Assembly: GCF_008831285.2 (NCBI RefSeq)
Contig: NC_045143.1
Span: 3,855,503 to 3,915,502, forward strand
Origin: Nymphaea colorata
Taxonomy: Eukaryota; Streptophyta; Magnoliopsida; Nymphaeales; Nymphaeaceae
Reading direction: 5' to 3'
Length of the DNA stretch: 60,000 nucleotides
The notes below the pieces were generated by a model. It had not been told where the DNA came from, ran no database searches, and worked only from the letters and a program-made list of their open reading frames with translations. The position numbers were made by a program, and so were the translations under genes. Each line of letters starts with the position of its first letter. Position 1 is the stretch's first letter. This document shows positions 10,510 through 25,144 of this stretch, in pieces.

Positions 10510-11430
10510 AGAGTTAATCATTTGAAAAGAATGCTCTTAATAAAAGGAGCTGTTACAATTCGCAGATGGTTCCTTCAAGGTTTATAATTATCCTTAATAA
10601 ATTTCAACATTATCATCCACTCAAAAATTTCCTTCGTTTGGCTTGAATTTTCATCCCATGATTGACGCCATCACCATCCTCAATATTATTTCTTTGGCGA
10701 TGGCGCATGGGGTGGAGTGGGACTTTTTACAGGCCTCTTGGTTTTGCCAATTGTTTTTGCCAATCGATGATGAAGTAGGATATTGCAGTGATGTGAAGAT
10801 TTACAAAAAGTTTTTTTAGATGAACATGAGGAGTATTTCATATTATCTCTTAAAAGAGAGCTGAACTTATTCAACCCTTTATTTTTGTATGGTATAAGAC
10901 ATGTTTCTAGTGTTTCGGGATGTTGCTCCCATCTTATTTTAATTTGCATGTTGGTGGCCCTTTTTTACAGCACTGATAGTTGATGCTTTAGGGATTCGAA
11001 ATGGAAACCAACCCTACAATGCTCCACCCCAACTATTGTGCCAACCCCCTCAGAGTTAAAGGTCCATGAAGTCTTTGAGACATAGAGTTTGATGAAGAAG
11101 AATGTGAACCAAGCTAGCATGCCTAGTTTAGTTCTTCCATGAAGTTCTGATTGGAGACCTTTGATTTTGAGTGGTGAAAGTCGTCCGTCACCATGCGCAA
11201 AGAGCCAATCCCTTCGACGCGTACAGTCTGCATCGGCCGAAACTTTTTCCCTCTTTCCCTAATTCACGAGTCCTTTACATTGTCGACCTTTTAGCAGTTA
11301 GATGCAGTATTTCACGAATAGGACTTCTAGTGGCTTTTGAATTTGAATGACACTCTCAGGAAACTTGATTTTTGAAATCAAGGTTTGTGAATATCTAGAT
11401 AAAGAGACTACTTTTAAAACGTAGTTTGAA

Positions 11431-11660
11431 TGTTTGGATGACGACAAAACAACTTACGGGAAGGAGACAAAATTCAGTTTTGTCTGAAAAACCTAAGGAA
11501 AAAGCAAGTTTTTCGGGCCTTTCATGAAAATCAGGTTTTGTCAAAACTGAATTTTGGCGAATCCCATTTTGATGTCGTTTAAATACACTTCACATGGTGT
11601 TTTGGATGCAAATATAGGTTTTATATCAAAACCAGTTTTGGGCTGTCATCCAGATGCTCC
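11431..11660. mobile_element. MITE-like inverted-repeat element
   Basis: Outer words TGTTTGGATGAC (11431) and GTCATCCAGATGC (11644) are inverted copies. Inside, AAAATTCAGTTTTG and CAAAACTGAATTTT form a perfect 14-bp inverted repeat. Length is about 230 bp with no coding capacity. The target duplication is not clear. Confidence 0.5.
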
Positions 11661-12341
11661 TTTTATATTTCATTTGGGAAGAAAAAGAAACCACACGCAA
11701 AATCCGACAATCATAAGTGCAAGAGAGTAAAATTTAAAGTCGTGAAAGAACGTAATCAAATGACACAACTTTCTTCTGAATTGGGATAATGTTAATGGTG
11801 TCTTAAAGACAAAATATGCCGGTGGCAAGAAGGCTTCTCAGGGTATCGATGACTGTTTAACCGTGTCAAGAAAACAGATTTGTGTTTTGCATCCAGTTCT
11901 TCATTGTAGACAGGACGAGCAAAGAGGAAGGAAATACACGGGATGAAACCTCTTACTGCGGTTAAATGAAACAAAACAAAGTTGAAGTGCATTTTTGTTA
12001 TTCCATCAAAGCTTGAGTGTACTTTTTGTAAAATGTTCGCCAAAGAATCCAACAAATGCAAGAAACCATCATCGGAAAATTATCTTAAAACCAAGAAAAG
12101 GAAGCATCCAATGCCACATAAAAAACCCAAGCATGACCCCCAACACTTTAGCGGAGAGTCGTGCCAAAGCATATCCTCCTAGCATGTCGTATAATGGATG
12201 TCAGATCACCACCAAACGACAAACCCTCATGTGTTAACGTGGATATATGGACCTTTATTTCTAATATCATAGATAATTCACAAAACAGAATACTCTTTAA
12301 CTGTTCCTCTGGGCAGTGCAACAGAGAAAATTACTGGAAAT

Positions 12342-15300
12342 TCAAGATCTCTTGTTAGCGAGTTCACTGATGAGAGCGTCTAACAATTGTTCCTCTTGCA
12401 CGCTCTTAACCCACTGGGCATCAACCCGGATGCGTTCAATGCTTTGCTTGACAGTCCGTGCAATTGAAGGTTTAGTACGGCTTGCAAAAAACTCTTCAAC
12501 TTCCAGAGCCTTGTCATGACTAGAGAACTGGAGCAAATTGGAAAAAAACACAATATAATAAAATCTAACATCAACACAATTTTAAGGAAATAATTAATTT
12601 CATAAAAAAGACTTAACACTTAAAAACATAATTAATACACTTAAAGAACCTGAGAAGCAACAGCAGAAACAAAACGGGTAATGAGAAACCCAGAGCCCCA
12701 TGTTGCAGAAATGTGGTCCCATTTCTCCTGCATTGAGCATATGCCCAAAAGATTGTTATCGCTTCAGTAGTTACTGTAGAGCACTCAAAAATAAAAAATG
12801 CCATTTAGCTGTGATCTTGTCACTACGGATCTTTAAGTGCATATAAAAGTCTGGAAAGGTACTGCTATGTTTAAAAAAGTAGACTATGCATCAGAAGCTG
12901 AAGATCCTTGGATATCATTTTCTTTGAGGTATCACTTTGGTACTGATCAAGCATCATTAACCCAGTTTTTATGGAACTGTGCCACTGGGGCCTCATTTCA
13001 GGTAGGATAGAAGGGATTTAGGCATCCAAAGATATGTAGACCTCAATCATTACATCAGATAGAGTTTTAAAAATTTGTGAGAAGTTCCATCTCAAACTTG
13101 GTGATTAATCAGCCGATCAGGATTACCAGATTTTTAACGACATTTTGATGTTGACTTTTTCAACTCCCTCTCAAGGTCACGTCTTGCCACCACATGACTA
13201 TGGTGAGGCTAAGGTGCCATCTTAGAGGCCTCCAGACAATTTCTTGGACAATAGATATGGAGGAACTCACTTTCCTCTTCTACAATTTGATTCCTCATTT
13301 CTGCCTTTCTACCTGCTTGACACTGTTTCCTTGTATTCCATCAACCATGCTAATATAATATTTCAAAACATTCATTTCCTGCTTTTGTTTATAAGTTTCA
13401 TTTTGCATCTCCTCTTTCCTTGCTGATAACTATGATTTAGAGGATGGCAACAACTCCTCCCTGATGTGACCAGAACATAGTCAACTTTAGATAACCAAAC
13501 ATGTATCAAAGAAATGGCTGTGCTACAGAATGAAAGCCTTCAAGATGATTAGGACAACATGATTGATCACCAAAGCAACTCAAGAACTACCAGAATGATC
13601 TGATTTGGCTACTAACAACTACCAAGCCATGCTGTCATATTCTTCCTAGCCAATTTGATACACAGATAATACTGTCCACTTCAGGAATCAGGGTTCTAGT
13701 TGCATGTGTCAATGCAGGAAAATCTTTACCAAGTAACCATTCAGAGAGGACAACATAATTGAACAGTTTGTACCTTCATCCACTGCCATGCAACATCACG
13801 CCCTCCTTTGTTTATTCCTGCCAGTCCATAAACAACATCTTGGCTACGAACCTAACATATCATACAAATTTTATTTTAAGAAAAGGATAGTGAATAACCC
13901 AATGAGTAATTATCATAATTCATTTTAGGGAAAAAAAATTAACGTGAAAGAAAAGTTGAACTCAAATACCTCAGGAGATAATAGAAAGTTCAAAGCCTCA
14001 AGAACAATATCTGGATCTGGGCAGCATGCTAGTGAACCTGAGAGGGATCAATAAAATGTCAAAAACTCTCTGAAGGACATGTTGATGAATTTAAATACTA
14101 AAGGGATCAACTTACTCAGTACACGTCCTTTCTCTTGGCTTAGATCACTCTCCCTATAAATTTGTAATAGAGATTCATACCCAGATCTCTTTGACGTACA
14201 GACATTTTGCATGATGGCAACATAGGCTGCCTAAGAAGACAAGAAGCAACATGCAACATCTGCTTTAGAAGATCAATGATTGAATCCATGCAATAATGCG
14301 ATGGACAGTGACTAACCTTTCTGGTGTCAGGTGGTAGAAGTGGTGTACTTCTATCTTCCACAAAGGCATTGAAACGCCTAATGGCTTCAGTTTGTATTGC
14401 ATCATCTCCAAATAAAGCTAAGGCTGTCAAGAGCTCCCCCCGTAACATTGAGTCAGAATGGCTGTCACCTGGTCTGGGTTCCCAACCCAGTTTTCTGATC
14501 CATAATCACAGGCAGACGAAGTTGTGAATATACAGTATTTATTCACCACGTGGTAGAGCCGTAGAGGCACTTGCAGATACACACATTTGAAAGAGTTAAA
14601 ATACAAATGGTACACTATAGAAAGTCGAACACCATGAACCAACAACAAAAAGATTGACAAGTCGGGTGGAGGCAATGCAAGCAAAGAGCTTAAAAGTAGA
14701 CTCCTCCATTGGAGAAGGTGCTAGGCAAGATTGACTTGGTTAAACTCGATTAAGCCGGTGGTGAAAGAACATGTAAAAAATATTTCCTCTTTTTATCACA
14801 AGTAAAAAGTTACCCTAATGATCTTCTTTGAGGCTGGCAATCCACAGGTTCAGCGTCCAAACCTCAATGTCTTACTTTATATTAAGGATACTTTTTTCTA
14901 CATGGCTCGGCTAAGCTCCAGGCAAGGTTTTGGCTTGAACATAGCCGAGCTGAGTTCGAGCTCTCTAAGCTCGAGCCGAGCCAAGCTCAAGTTTGAAAAT
15001 CCAACTTGACTCGAGCTCGAGCCGAGTTCGAGCCAGCTCAGCTCGGCTCATGAACAGCCTTAGATGTAGATGCTCAGGAACAGAGGCACATCTTCCTAAA
15101 TGCTAGATGCAGTAAAATTATGAACAGTCAAAGCATCAAAGGAACAGGAAAAAGTCAATTGAATCTGCGATTTGTAATAGAGAGTACTTACTCAGCAGAA
15201 AAACGCAAGAGATTGATGAGGAAGTGTTTAAGGTTACCATATGATTCTGGGACTGCATCACTTGCTATCTTTGCAATTTTTTGACTTATCTGACACAAAG

Positions 15301-18300
15301 AAATGTTTGTTGAATTTGCTGGAGGAGTTGCAAAGCTAAACATGGAAAGGAAGAAATCTTACATTAATCAAGCATGACAAAACAGTGTAATCAAGTTCAT
15401 CCCTGTATGCATCCATCAAGATGAGCAAAGAGGACAAGGACTGCTTGCTAGCTCTACACAGAGCATATGAGTCATCCAAGATACCTGAGAGAGCACAGAC
15501 AATTGATGTCATAAGGAGACATATAGTTGTACAAGTGCACAAATATCCATCTTATTTACCAAATCGGTCTGTTGCAGTTAGGCACTTTGCCTCTATTGCA
15601 ATTCTAAGCCTACTGGAAAGCTCATCGTCGTACTTCACCCTGTAAAAGCCAGTCTGCTCAATGTTAACCTTCAACCAAGAGCTTCGCTTTTCATGTTCAG
15701 AAACACATTTCCCAAAAACATTGGGATTTCCAGATGTAAGCCTCAGCAATTCAGATGAAGACACAACTTTGTGCTGCTTATCGAACAAAAAGGACATACG
15801 GTTATCATATGAACCACAGGACAAAGTTATAGGAACAATCCATTGGCCACCCCCAACAGAACCACTTGATAAGAATTGTGTCTGCAAAAACAGAATAAAT
15901 ATGAAGTCCCAGGAAAGAAACTAAAATAATGAGCACAAGCCACAAAGATTATGTAATTTATAAATAATTAGAAACCTTGTTGCATTGCCAACATGGATAC
16001 CTAAAAATTCCTCATTGACATGAAACTTTTACTTATTTTGGATGAAAATGGCATAAACCATGCAATGCAACAAAAAGATAAATGGTTAATCATGCACACC
16101 AGGTCAAATTATATGCAAATTATTGATAAATAAATATCTTGATCACATGGAAATATCTATGGATTATTTATGTGCATAGATGGGAACTATCATTGTCTCA
16201 AGACAAAGGGTAGAAGGCCGACCATGTTCATTGAAACTATTTGCAACTGTTTGCAAATTACTGGTAAATAAATATGTTGTTCATATTCTGAAAGAAAAAT
16301 CAATTGATTGTCAGCATATGTAAATAGGAGCCATTGCTAGATCACTAGTTAGTAAAATCTGCAGTTGCACTCATCAACAATACTATTTCATGAAATCCAG
16401 AAAAGTGATTGCTATAAAATATTTCACAAAGTTAACGTAATGAACAAGTGAAGTCCCTGGATATGCAGTCAAAAGCTGTTCCTAGGAATTGTATAGGTCC
16501 CCTTGAGGTAAGTCTGTTACCTCACACCACAGTGGAGACAACTTCCAGACAACCAATTTTTTCCTTTCTAAAATAATGTAAATATGGTGTCTTCAGTTGT
16601 TTGCAATTATGTGGGCTTTCATATTGATTTTCACTTTAAGTTTCACTAAGTTTATAATTATTTTTTAACATTTATGAGACCCAATCTTCCACCTAGGCCC
16701 GGGCTTGGAATTTAGGAGGTCGGGATGCCTAGGTACCAAGCATTTTATGTTTGATTCAGCATGTCTTTGTACAATGTTAGGAAACTACCCATCCTAATGT
16801 TGCCAAGAAGAAAATTCAGAAATCTAAAGAAGGCATGAAATTATAAAATGCACTATGAACAATAAAACCAAGAATATAGATTATCCCATGATTAAAATAG
16901 CTGCATTGAGACGTTGCATAAAATACATGCAGATTTTTCTCATAATATCCATCTAACAACATTGTCGATCAGACAGTCAATTCAAGTTCCAAAAACATTT
17001 TGCTCATTTGGTCCACCTAGCAGTGTTATGGATCATGCAACCAATTCATGTTTCTCCATGAAAATACTAAAACAGAGTGAGTAGTTACATGAGAATAATA
17101 GGATGTAATAGACCCTTAGAAGTGATGCAATGATGAAATATGTTGACAATAAATGCAATGATGCATGAAAAGGGAAAGTGATAGACAGACCTGCTCAAAC
17201 TCCAATGTATTCTCACCTACTTTAACATGAATAACTGGATAACCTTTTTGCTTTGTCCATGAGTCCATTAGCTCATTTACTGGCTGTCCAGATCCTTCTG
17301 AAAGCACGGCCCATAAGTCATCCGTCTTTGCATTCATGCAAGCATACTTCTTTATATATGCAGCTAAAGACCTCTGAGAGATTATGCAATGAAAAAAAAA
17401 ACAGGCTAAATCATGTCAGGACCTTATTTGTCTTATACACTAAGTGACAAAATCAGACACGATGGACTGGTCTAAAACTCATCCATCCTTCATTTAGGGG
17501 AACATTCAATAAAATCAAAGTGTCAATTCAATTCATCCGAAAAGGAAAAAAGTTGATCTTTGCCATGAACATCCCCACATAATAAAGAAGAACAATAAAG
17601 CAAGTGCAGAGAAGAAGAGAACTAAAAGGGGAGGGGGCGAAAATTACCTGAAATGTTTCAGCACCGAGATAACTTTGCAGCATCCTGATAAGAGAGGCCC
17701 CTTTTTTGTAGCTTATTGCATCAAATATTTCATCAATCTCTCTGGCATGGTGAATCTCCACCTACAAAATATTTTCAATAGCATGTCATAATACTGTCAA
17801 GAACACAATCTGAAGAAGGAACCAAGGAAATTGACAGAATTTCAAGGCTGAGTATCTGTTAGGCAGAAAATTCTTTTCCAGATTCTGATGAAATATACAC
17901 TTACATATTTTTCTTCAAAATTATATAGACAAAAAGAAAGATCAGTAACCTGGAATTAAAGTATGTCTGTGTTGGAAAGAAGGGTTGTAGACTACATTCT
18001 ACATGTTCTAATGTCATTATGTCAAATCGAATCAACCAATTAGATGTCCTCCTTGGCATACCAAAACGCACACCCACACACACACTCACACAGAGAAAGT
18101 GGCAGAGACACATCCAGTTTAGGATGGGCAGATGTGTACACAAATTAAAAATTTCAAACATAGAAATCACACCATAACTTCTACTTTGCCTCTTTTCATT
18201 TGTTTATTTAAAGAAGAAAAAATGATAGTACTTCATCATTCTAAATTCCAGAAAAGAAAAAATACAAGTGTTGTTCTGACTTCTGATGCATGCTTGAAAG

Positions 18301-21300
18301 AGCAACATTAACAACACTCAACAGTTTCCTTTTTTGTTTAATAACTTTTTTAATAAAAGCTCCTAAATTTACTGAATATGTACTTTTTATTCACCTTTTT
18401 ATGCCTTTAGATGTGATCTTCAAATAGTTTTTTTAAATAAGCTTGTACCTTCTGAATATGCAATTCTGATTTCATTTCTTTATGTTTTGGATGGGATCCC
18501 CAACTCCTTTGTGAAGACTTAAAAGTGACATACAAATTACTATTTGATCCATGCCACGAACACCAAATTAGTATCCCTTTATGAGGAACTTACACTTTCT
18601 TTTATATGCAAATTTTGGTTGAAGTTAAAGAAGAACTTAGGTAATTTTACTTTTTATTATATTAGAATCACGAAATTACTTAGATAAAAAACAGAACCAA
18701 TAAGAGATCATTAATGGAGTTGCTCAAGATCAATTCAGTTTACCCAAAATGTTTATTAATGTTTCTTCAATTGCTGAAGATATCTCTTTTTAACCATAGA
18801 ATGGAACAAGATTATTTCATTCCATTTTTAGTCAAAGGGTGAAACTATGAAGTGCATTCCACAAGTAGTGCCCACAGATGGAGAGGTTGATTTTTTAATT
18901 CATTTTACAAAAATATTGATATGTACAAAATCTCAAAGACCAATTACACACACTCTTCAAAGTTCAAACAGTTGCCACACCCAGGTCATGTTGTGGCACC
19001 AAACAATTTGCAATATTTTTCATTAAATCACTAGGAGAATCATAGCTTGTTAGTTGTTAATTGTACGTTTGTAAAATAGCCCAACTTCACAAAGAAAACC
19101 TTCGAAAACACCAACGAGCATTAAGTCTGTGTGTTCTTCATAGTAAAGAGGTTCTAATTCTATCTTGTACTTATAATTTTATTTTACACTTTTTCCCACC
19201 CTGATTTAGATCTCTGACTCCACCACTGCACACAAGATATAAACTGATAAACATACAAAGAAAGAAAACAAACTAGTAAGTTTCATGATAGACATAACAC
19301 TAGAGGAACATTTCCACCTAGAAACTAAATTTAGATAAACGAAGAGTATGACACCATCTAATCCACATGCAGTAAGGCAATGGGTATGGGTTGACCTGAA
19401 AAATTATGAAAGGAGTTAAGTGATGAACCTTTAGTGTCATAGCAGCAGAGAAGCTCAAGACAAATTGAAAATCATAATTTCGAGAGTGCAGACCCAACTC
19501 ATATAGATACCAATGCAATCTTGTCACAAGCAGAAGGACATATATTTTCTATTTCATTCCTGATCACAAAAAGGAGTAAATTTTGCCAAAATTTGATAAA
19601 ATTTTATAACAGAGTCAAAGTCTCTACCAGGAGATATGATTATATTATCTAAAGCAGTAAATATTAGGAAGCTTATATGTAAAAGCAAGCATGATCTAGC
19701 ATAGACAAACCAGTTATAACTTATAAGATTAACCAATATAATAGAACAACCAGCAACAGAGAAAAAGTAAACAAAAAGGGTAGCATTACTTCAATAGGAT
19801 GTGATTCTGCCAACGCATCAAGCCTGAGCCCCTCAGTTGACTGGTCCAGAAATTGAGTCCAAATATTCCACTCGGGAAACAACACATCGGTAGCTAAATA
19901 ACTAACCTGCCAATTGCATGAGATGAGAGTGTAAGGACTAAGAACTCATACAAAGACAAAATATAGCTCCATATTTTATTCAGAAACAAAGTTGAGATTA
20001 CCCATGTTGCAAAACCTTCATTGAGCCACAAGTGTGTCCACCATTCCATTGTCACAAGGTTTCCAAACCATTGGTGTGCTAGCTCATGCGCCACAACAAT
20101 TGCAACCTAAAGACAGAAACATGGCCATGTCACAGAACTTATGAAAAGAGATCAAAACAGGCTAATTTTTGTATTTTCTGAATTAAGAAAAATTCACCCT
20201 TTGTTTGTTAGCTGCAGCAGAATGCCGCTCATCATAAAGCAATGCATTTTCACGATATGTAACTAGACCATAGTTCTCCATAGCCCCAGCAGCAAAATCA
20301 GGAATAGCAATCATGTCAAGCTTAGGAAGAGCATAAGGAATTGAAAAGTATCTGCAGAGATTTAAAAAAAAAAGTTACAAGGATGAAATTAGAAAAGGAT
20401 TCTAGTGTCAAAGCAAGAGCGGGAAGGGGGGAGGGAAAGTTGGAACGGAAAAGCAGATGGATGGAGCTAAACAGAAATATGCCAAATAGAATCTAAACTA
20501 AGACAGATAATTTACAATTAACAGGAAGAGAACTCAAGCAATCCAGTGTAGCGGTTGTGACTCACTCATTGTACAGGCCAAGTGTCTTTACAGCTACGCT
20601 TAATGCAAACTTCCCTTGATCTGTCTTGCCAACTTGACAATATACACGCACCTTTGTCCCTACATTTAGGATACATCATGTGAGAACAAATGGACTGCAA
20701 TACAAGGCACACACAGTGAAAGAGGTCTTACCATCTGATGTTATGTCTTCAATGTACTCAAACACGCCAACAACAATAGCAACTAAATAAGTTGACATGA
20801 TTGGTGTTTCCTCAAAACAAAAAATCTTAGTTGGGCCATCAATCCTCTCATCAAGAACTGGCATATTAGACAACGCTATCATGTCCAAAGGTGCTTCAAC
20901 TGTTAACTTGAATGTGGCCTGCACATAAAACAACACCAGTGGAAATGGGCATCTATAAACATTTCAATGAAAAACTCTTTGGGAGCCTGCTATGCCAAAA
21001 GCAAGAGAAGCCCTTGTCCTTCCTTTTCCAATCTAGGAGGCACATGGGGTGCAAAAGGGGGAAATTATGTAAAAAAGACACCACCGCCTTTCTTTTTTGT
21101 GGAAGAAATGCAAGAAACTCCAGCCTCAGATTAGGGCAGGACTCAGAAGTTGCTTGCAGTCAGCAGGATCATGTTGTAAGCAACTTTCAAATAGCAACTA
21201 TATTCCCACTCTTTTAGTGATAGTAAACCTACCAAGTAAGAGAATCCATTTCCCCTCATCTATCATGTTTCCCTAACTTCTTCTATTGAGACTCTTTTCT

Positions 21301-23094
21301 CACCCTAGAATCCCAGATAGTAATCCCCAGATGGCAGCCTAGATCAACAATTTACATCACCTGTAAATCTCAGGTATAATCCAAGCAAAGGTTGATATAT
21401 AATATAACTGACAAAATGATAATTGAAATTTGCATCCACTGGATAAGACAAAGATCGTGTACTTCACAGACTACTTCAATGTTTCTTCTCAACAACTACA
21501 GGCATTTGGGTTCCAATTTCATGATTTACACTCTTTCATGTATGAAGAACAGCTTGTCAATAGACAGGTGGCCGCACAGAAGAAAACAAGCCAACATTAT
21601 AAGAGGAATTAACACAAATTTTAAATGGCACCAACAGCATGCATGCTTCTAGGCCATTGTTAAAAGTTTCCTGTAGCAAAATATTTTAGCAGATTAATGG
21701 CACTCTACCATCTTCAATTGATAAGATTGTAACGAAAACGAGATACTAGCAACTAGCAAGAACTGCAGTTAGTCATTGCTGACCGGCTGCCCCAAGTGCC
21801 AGATTGGGTTATCAACCATGAGCCAGATTATGAAGAAAAAGTTAATGCAGATATGAAAACTTTTGCACATGTAACACTGGATCACCAATTTGGGATTCAA
21901 GTTTAGCACCAAATAAACAATTGTCTGCAGTTGTACGTCAGCCAGAGTTTACAAGTGAAGCATAAATTGTGGACACTTGTGCTGCGGACCACCAAATAGT
22001 AGCAATTATTTTGGACGGCCAGCGTGGACGTGTTTCACATATTGGTTCGTGCTAATACAGCAACCAGGAAGGGCTGCTACTGGGTCAATTTGTTAAAGGG
22101 TTGTTTAAAAGTTTCAATGTCAAGGCTCCCATTTTTTGACTGACAAATGTTCAAGGAATAAGAAGTGACCACGTAATTCACGGGACAGAAACAGATATAA
22201 TCTAGACCCAAGCAAGAGGGATAAAAAAGAAAGGCGATATCCCAATTACGGTTCCGATCAACGCCCATGCTTGAACCTATAGAAGCTAAGTAGTCCGAAC
22301 TAGAGGAGCAGCAATCAAGGAGAAGGACGTCAACTATGACTGTTTAATTAACGACAAGCATGCATGAATTTGATAGATGGATAAAAAAAAACACACACAC
22401 ACAAAGCATATAAGGAAAGCAACATCAGTACTCTCAAGGAGAAAACAAATTGAAAGCTGAAATCGACACCTTGATTGCAGGCTCGTCCCAACAAGGGAAA
22501 CACCGGCGAGCATCGGCGGGCTCGAACTGTGTTACAGCCATGTTTCGCTTCTCTCCATTTAGGACAAAAGTACTGGATAGAAAGGGAATCCAAATATCCA
22601 GACAATTATGTAAGCACCATTGGAGAAACTTTCTTAACAGCAGAGGAAAGAAAAGTATCGGAAAAGGGAAAATGGACGACGAACCCGTCTGTCAACCGGC
22701 TATGTTAGTCTTACCTTCTATAAAAGCCTTTCATCTGATCATTGAGAACGCCTTGGAACCCAATCCCCAGCGTTGCCTTCCCGAGGGGCAGAACGTCATC
22801 GAAACCCAAAGCCAAGATATCGTTCTCCTCGAAGAGGTTGACGCTCGATGGACGGAGAACGACGGACGCGGCGCCGTTCTCCGACTTCTTGAGCCACAGA
22901 GAATTCCCGTCATTGGAGACGCTTAGATCGGCCGCGTTGAGGACGATGTTCCGCGTCTCCTGCAGGATTTCGACATCAATTTCGACGAACCCATCAAATT
23001 TGCAAGTGGAGAGGTCGGGCTTCAGCCTGAGATCGTATCGCCGTGGGACGACGAAACCCGGCAACCGAGCCAAACCCTTGAATTCGTCTGCCAT
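12342..23094 (-). CDS. APM1: Aminopeptidase M1 (M1 zinc metallopeptidase), 18 exons
   Basis: The protein removes N-terminal amino acids from peptides. In Arabidopsis, APM1 binds the auxin transport inhibitor NPA and is needed for auxin transport and cell-cycle progression. I joined the exons at GT-AG sites with phases agreeing throughout: 22715-23094, 22470-22572, 20732-20918, 20566-20659, 20198-20351, 20002-20106, 19790-19906, 17648-17761, 17191-17373, 15560-15881, 15363-15484, 15192-15289, 14317-14494, 14116-14230, 13970-14037, 13774-13851, 12650-12727, 12342-12527. The product is 893 residues (Arabidopsis APM1 is about 880). Visible motifs are the substrate-binding GAMEN at 277-281, the zinc site HELAH at 313-317 with the third ligand Glu336 in WLNEGF, then the long C-terminal helical domain ending in EEFFASR and KQSIER. 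Start Met is followed by ADEFKG and [13 protein letters not shown], typical of the family. The exon 2 donor (GTGTCG) is weak but required by the reading frame. There is no break, and the gene is expected to be functional. Confidence 0.94.
14880..15062. repeat. Transposon fragment rich in CTCGAGCCGAGC inside an aminopeptidase intron
   Basis: Repeated words GAGCTCGAGCCGAG and CTCAGCTCGGCTCATGAACAG lie inside the intron between exons 12 and 13 of the aminopeptidase gene. Words of this type (GCTCGGCTCATGAACAGC) are common at the ends of small hAT-like elements in plants. The far end was not delimited. Confidence 0.45.
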
Positions 23095-23340
23095 TCCTCC
23101 ACGGCTCCTCCTTTCTTCCCTTCTCCTCTCAGCAAGCCTCTTCCTCTCCCTAGTTCCGGTAACAAGAGTGGCGGGTAGAGTGCTGCCGCAGTTCGGCGCG
23201 TTTTATTTAGGGATTTTTTTTTTCAAACTTATCATCGACTTACAATCATTTGATACATGCCTAGCTCACTTTACAGTAATCGACAGATTCGTACCTAAAT
23301 TTTCACTTCGAAAAGAAATTACATTCTAGGTGGCCGGAAG
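23095..23340 (-). promoter_or_regulatory. Aminopeptidase gene leader and core promoter
   Basis: On the minus strand the sequence CTAAATAAAACGCG at about 23196-23209 is a TATA-like element some 105 bases upstream of the start codon, followed by GC-rich and then TC-free purine-rich leader sequence. I infer transcription starts near 23170, but this is not measured. Confidence 0.35.
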
Positions 23341-25144
23341 GAAACTGCAACACATGAATCAATTTACAATTATTCCATTCAATTGGTACTTGACTAATGG
23401 TCCGGTCACAAGAATCCCCATAAATGATCATACTTGACTAATGAGATGAAGAAAATAAATGCTAGGGATCTCTTCTTCTAAGAAAAACTTTTTCCTACAA
23501 AACTAAGAAAAATTGTCGCGAGTCTCACAGCTTCTTTCACCATCTTGCAGAAAGAGGGGAGGCCACAGGCCACTTCGTAGGTACATAATAGAGCAGCTGG
23601 AGCAGATTATTCATCTCTAGTTGGGAGGGCCGGGGTGTTTGATTCACTTGGAACCAATAGAATTTTAAAATCATTATTCTCATTCTTTAAAAATGGGAAT
23701 CATGTTATCAAACAAATGATCTTGATTCTGAAACTACAACTTCATTTCAGATTCAAATTTATGAAACTATGATCTCACTTCAGGGGGTGCAATTATGTTT
23801 ATAGAATTATGATTTTTTTTGTTTTTAATCTCTGTTTGGGGGCACAATGCATAAAGGTTTTAATTCATGAGTTGTATAATTTTATTCTTTTTCCATCAAA
23901 CAAGTCATTTTCTATTCTGAAATTAAAATTTATACATAATCAAACTCAAAGGAAAATTTAAAGTGAAATTTTATTCCAATTCCAGGTTGAGGTGGAAATC
24001 CGATCTTGGAATTTTAATTCTGGAATAAAAAATTTAAAAGAAGTAAAACATGATTAAGCTAAGACAGTAAGATGCTATTTAATTCACACATCAATGCCAC
24101 TGACAGATAACACTTGACTCCCATTTCTCGAAAAAAGTCCACAAAGGAAAGAAACCAAATTCAGGGATGCATCTAATCCCCTGTTTGTGTGTGTTTATAT
24201 GTGTTTGCTCATATAAGTCGATGATTAAAATAATCTAATAGTGTCTATTACCTCTAATTTGATCTGTTCTGGATTCTCGTTTCTCAGAATTTAAAATTCT
24301 TGGATTCGAGATCTGACTTCCTGTTATATATAATCATAATTTTAAGTGTAAATCAACAAAATAGAAATTTCAAGCATGTATATGGTGCCCAAATGAAGAC
24401 CCTTAGTTTAATGAACCATGGATTTTAGTGTACATTTCTTGTCATGTCATGTTTGTGTGGAAATTTTAAGAAGAGCTAAGTCTAACAAAATGAAAGATGT
24501 GGCATGATGCTCTACATGAAGTATTAAGTGAGAATCCATCTTTGGAACAAACACCTTTTATGAGCTATGATGGTCTCGGGAACATTTTTGTTCCCTCCAA
24601 GTACTTCAATAAACTTATATGATTCTTTCATTATCACCTCCAGCTCGTGGCAATGACTATAAGGAAATATATTATCTCATAATAGTTCCTAAAGTTGTGA
24701 TTTCTTATATTGCCAACACAATCACAAGAAAAGGAAATCTCATTCAAGAAATGACAAGTAAATCACAAGATACTTATGCATGCATCTGTTCATTATAATT
24801 CGAGAGAAACTTACTTAGTTATTTTCTCAATAAGAAACATACTCTTCAAAAAAGTATGAAAGCTATCAAATAAAGGGTTGAGATGAATTTTCGTTGACAT
24901 ATAAATAGAAGAGGTTAATTAGTTCAACTTTTCCTTGTTCAATATTACCTTCTATTACTAAATACAGCTTTTTATCATGTTACACATTTTTTCTTTTCAA
25001 ATCAATGAAAGTTTAATTGAAACACTTGTTTGTTGGTTTTGATGAAAAGTACAGTACGTAAGAAGAAATCACCAAAGATGAACTGTAAACTTAAAAAAAG
25101 TTTTCCTGTTTTTCATTATACATAAAATATCCCAAAGTGTTTCA

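Larger units (their letters stand above)
9561..12341. other. Intergenic DNA between the aminopeptidase and KCS genes
   Basis: No gene is supported. A minus-strand frame at 9753-10010 has a basic stretch (RQRRKKSRKRR) and could be a decayed transposon fragment, but I recognise no domain. The interval contains a 39-bp tandem duplication (10432-10509) and a small inverted-repeat element (11431-11660). The 3' UTR of the aminopeptidase gene must start at 12341 and run to lower coordinates. Confidence 0.45.

Noticed and set aside
22450-23329. Plus-strand frames of 158 and 195 codons over aminopeptidase exons 1-2
   Set aside because: They are antisense to confirmed aminopeptidase exons and have no motifs of their own.
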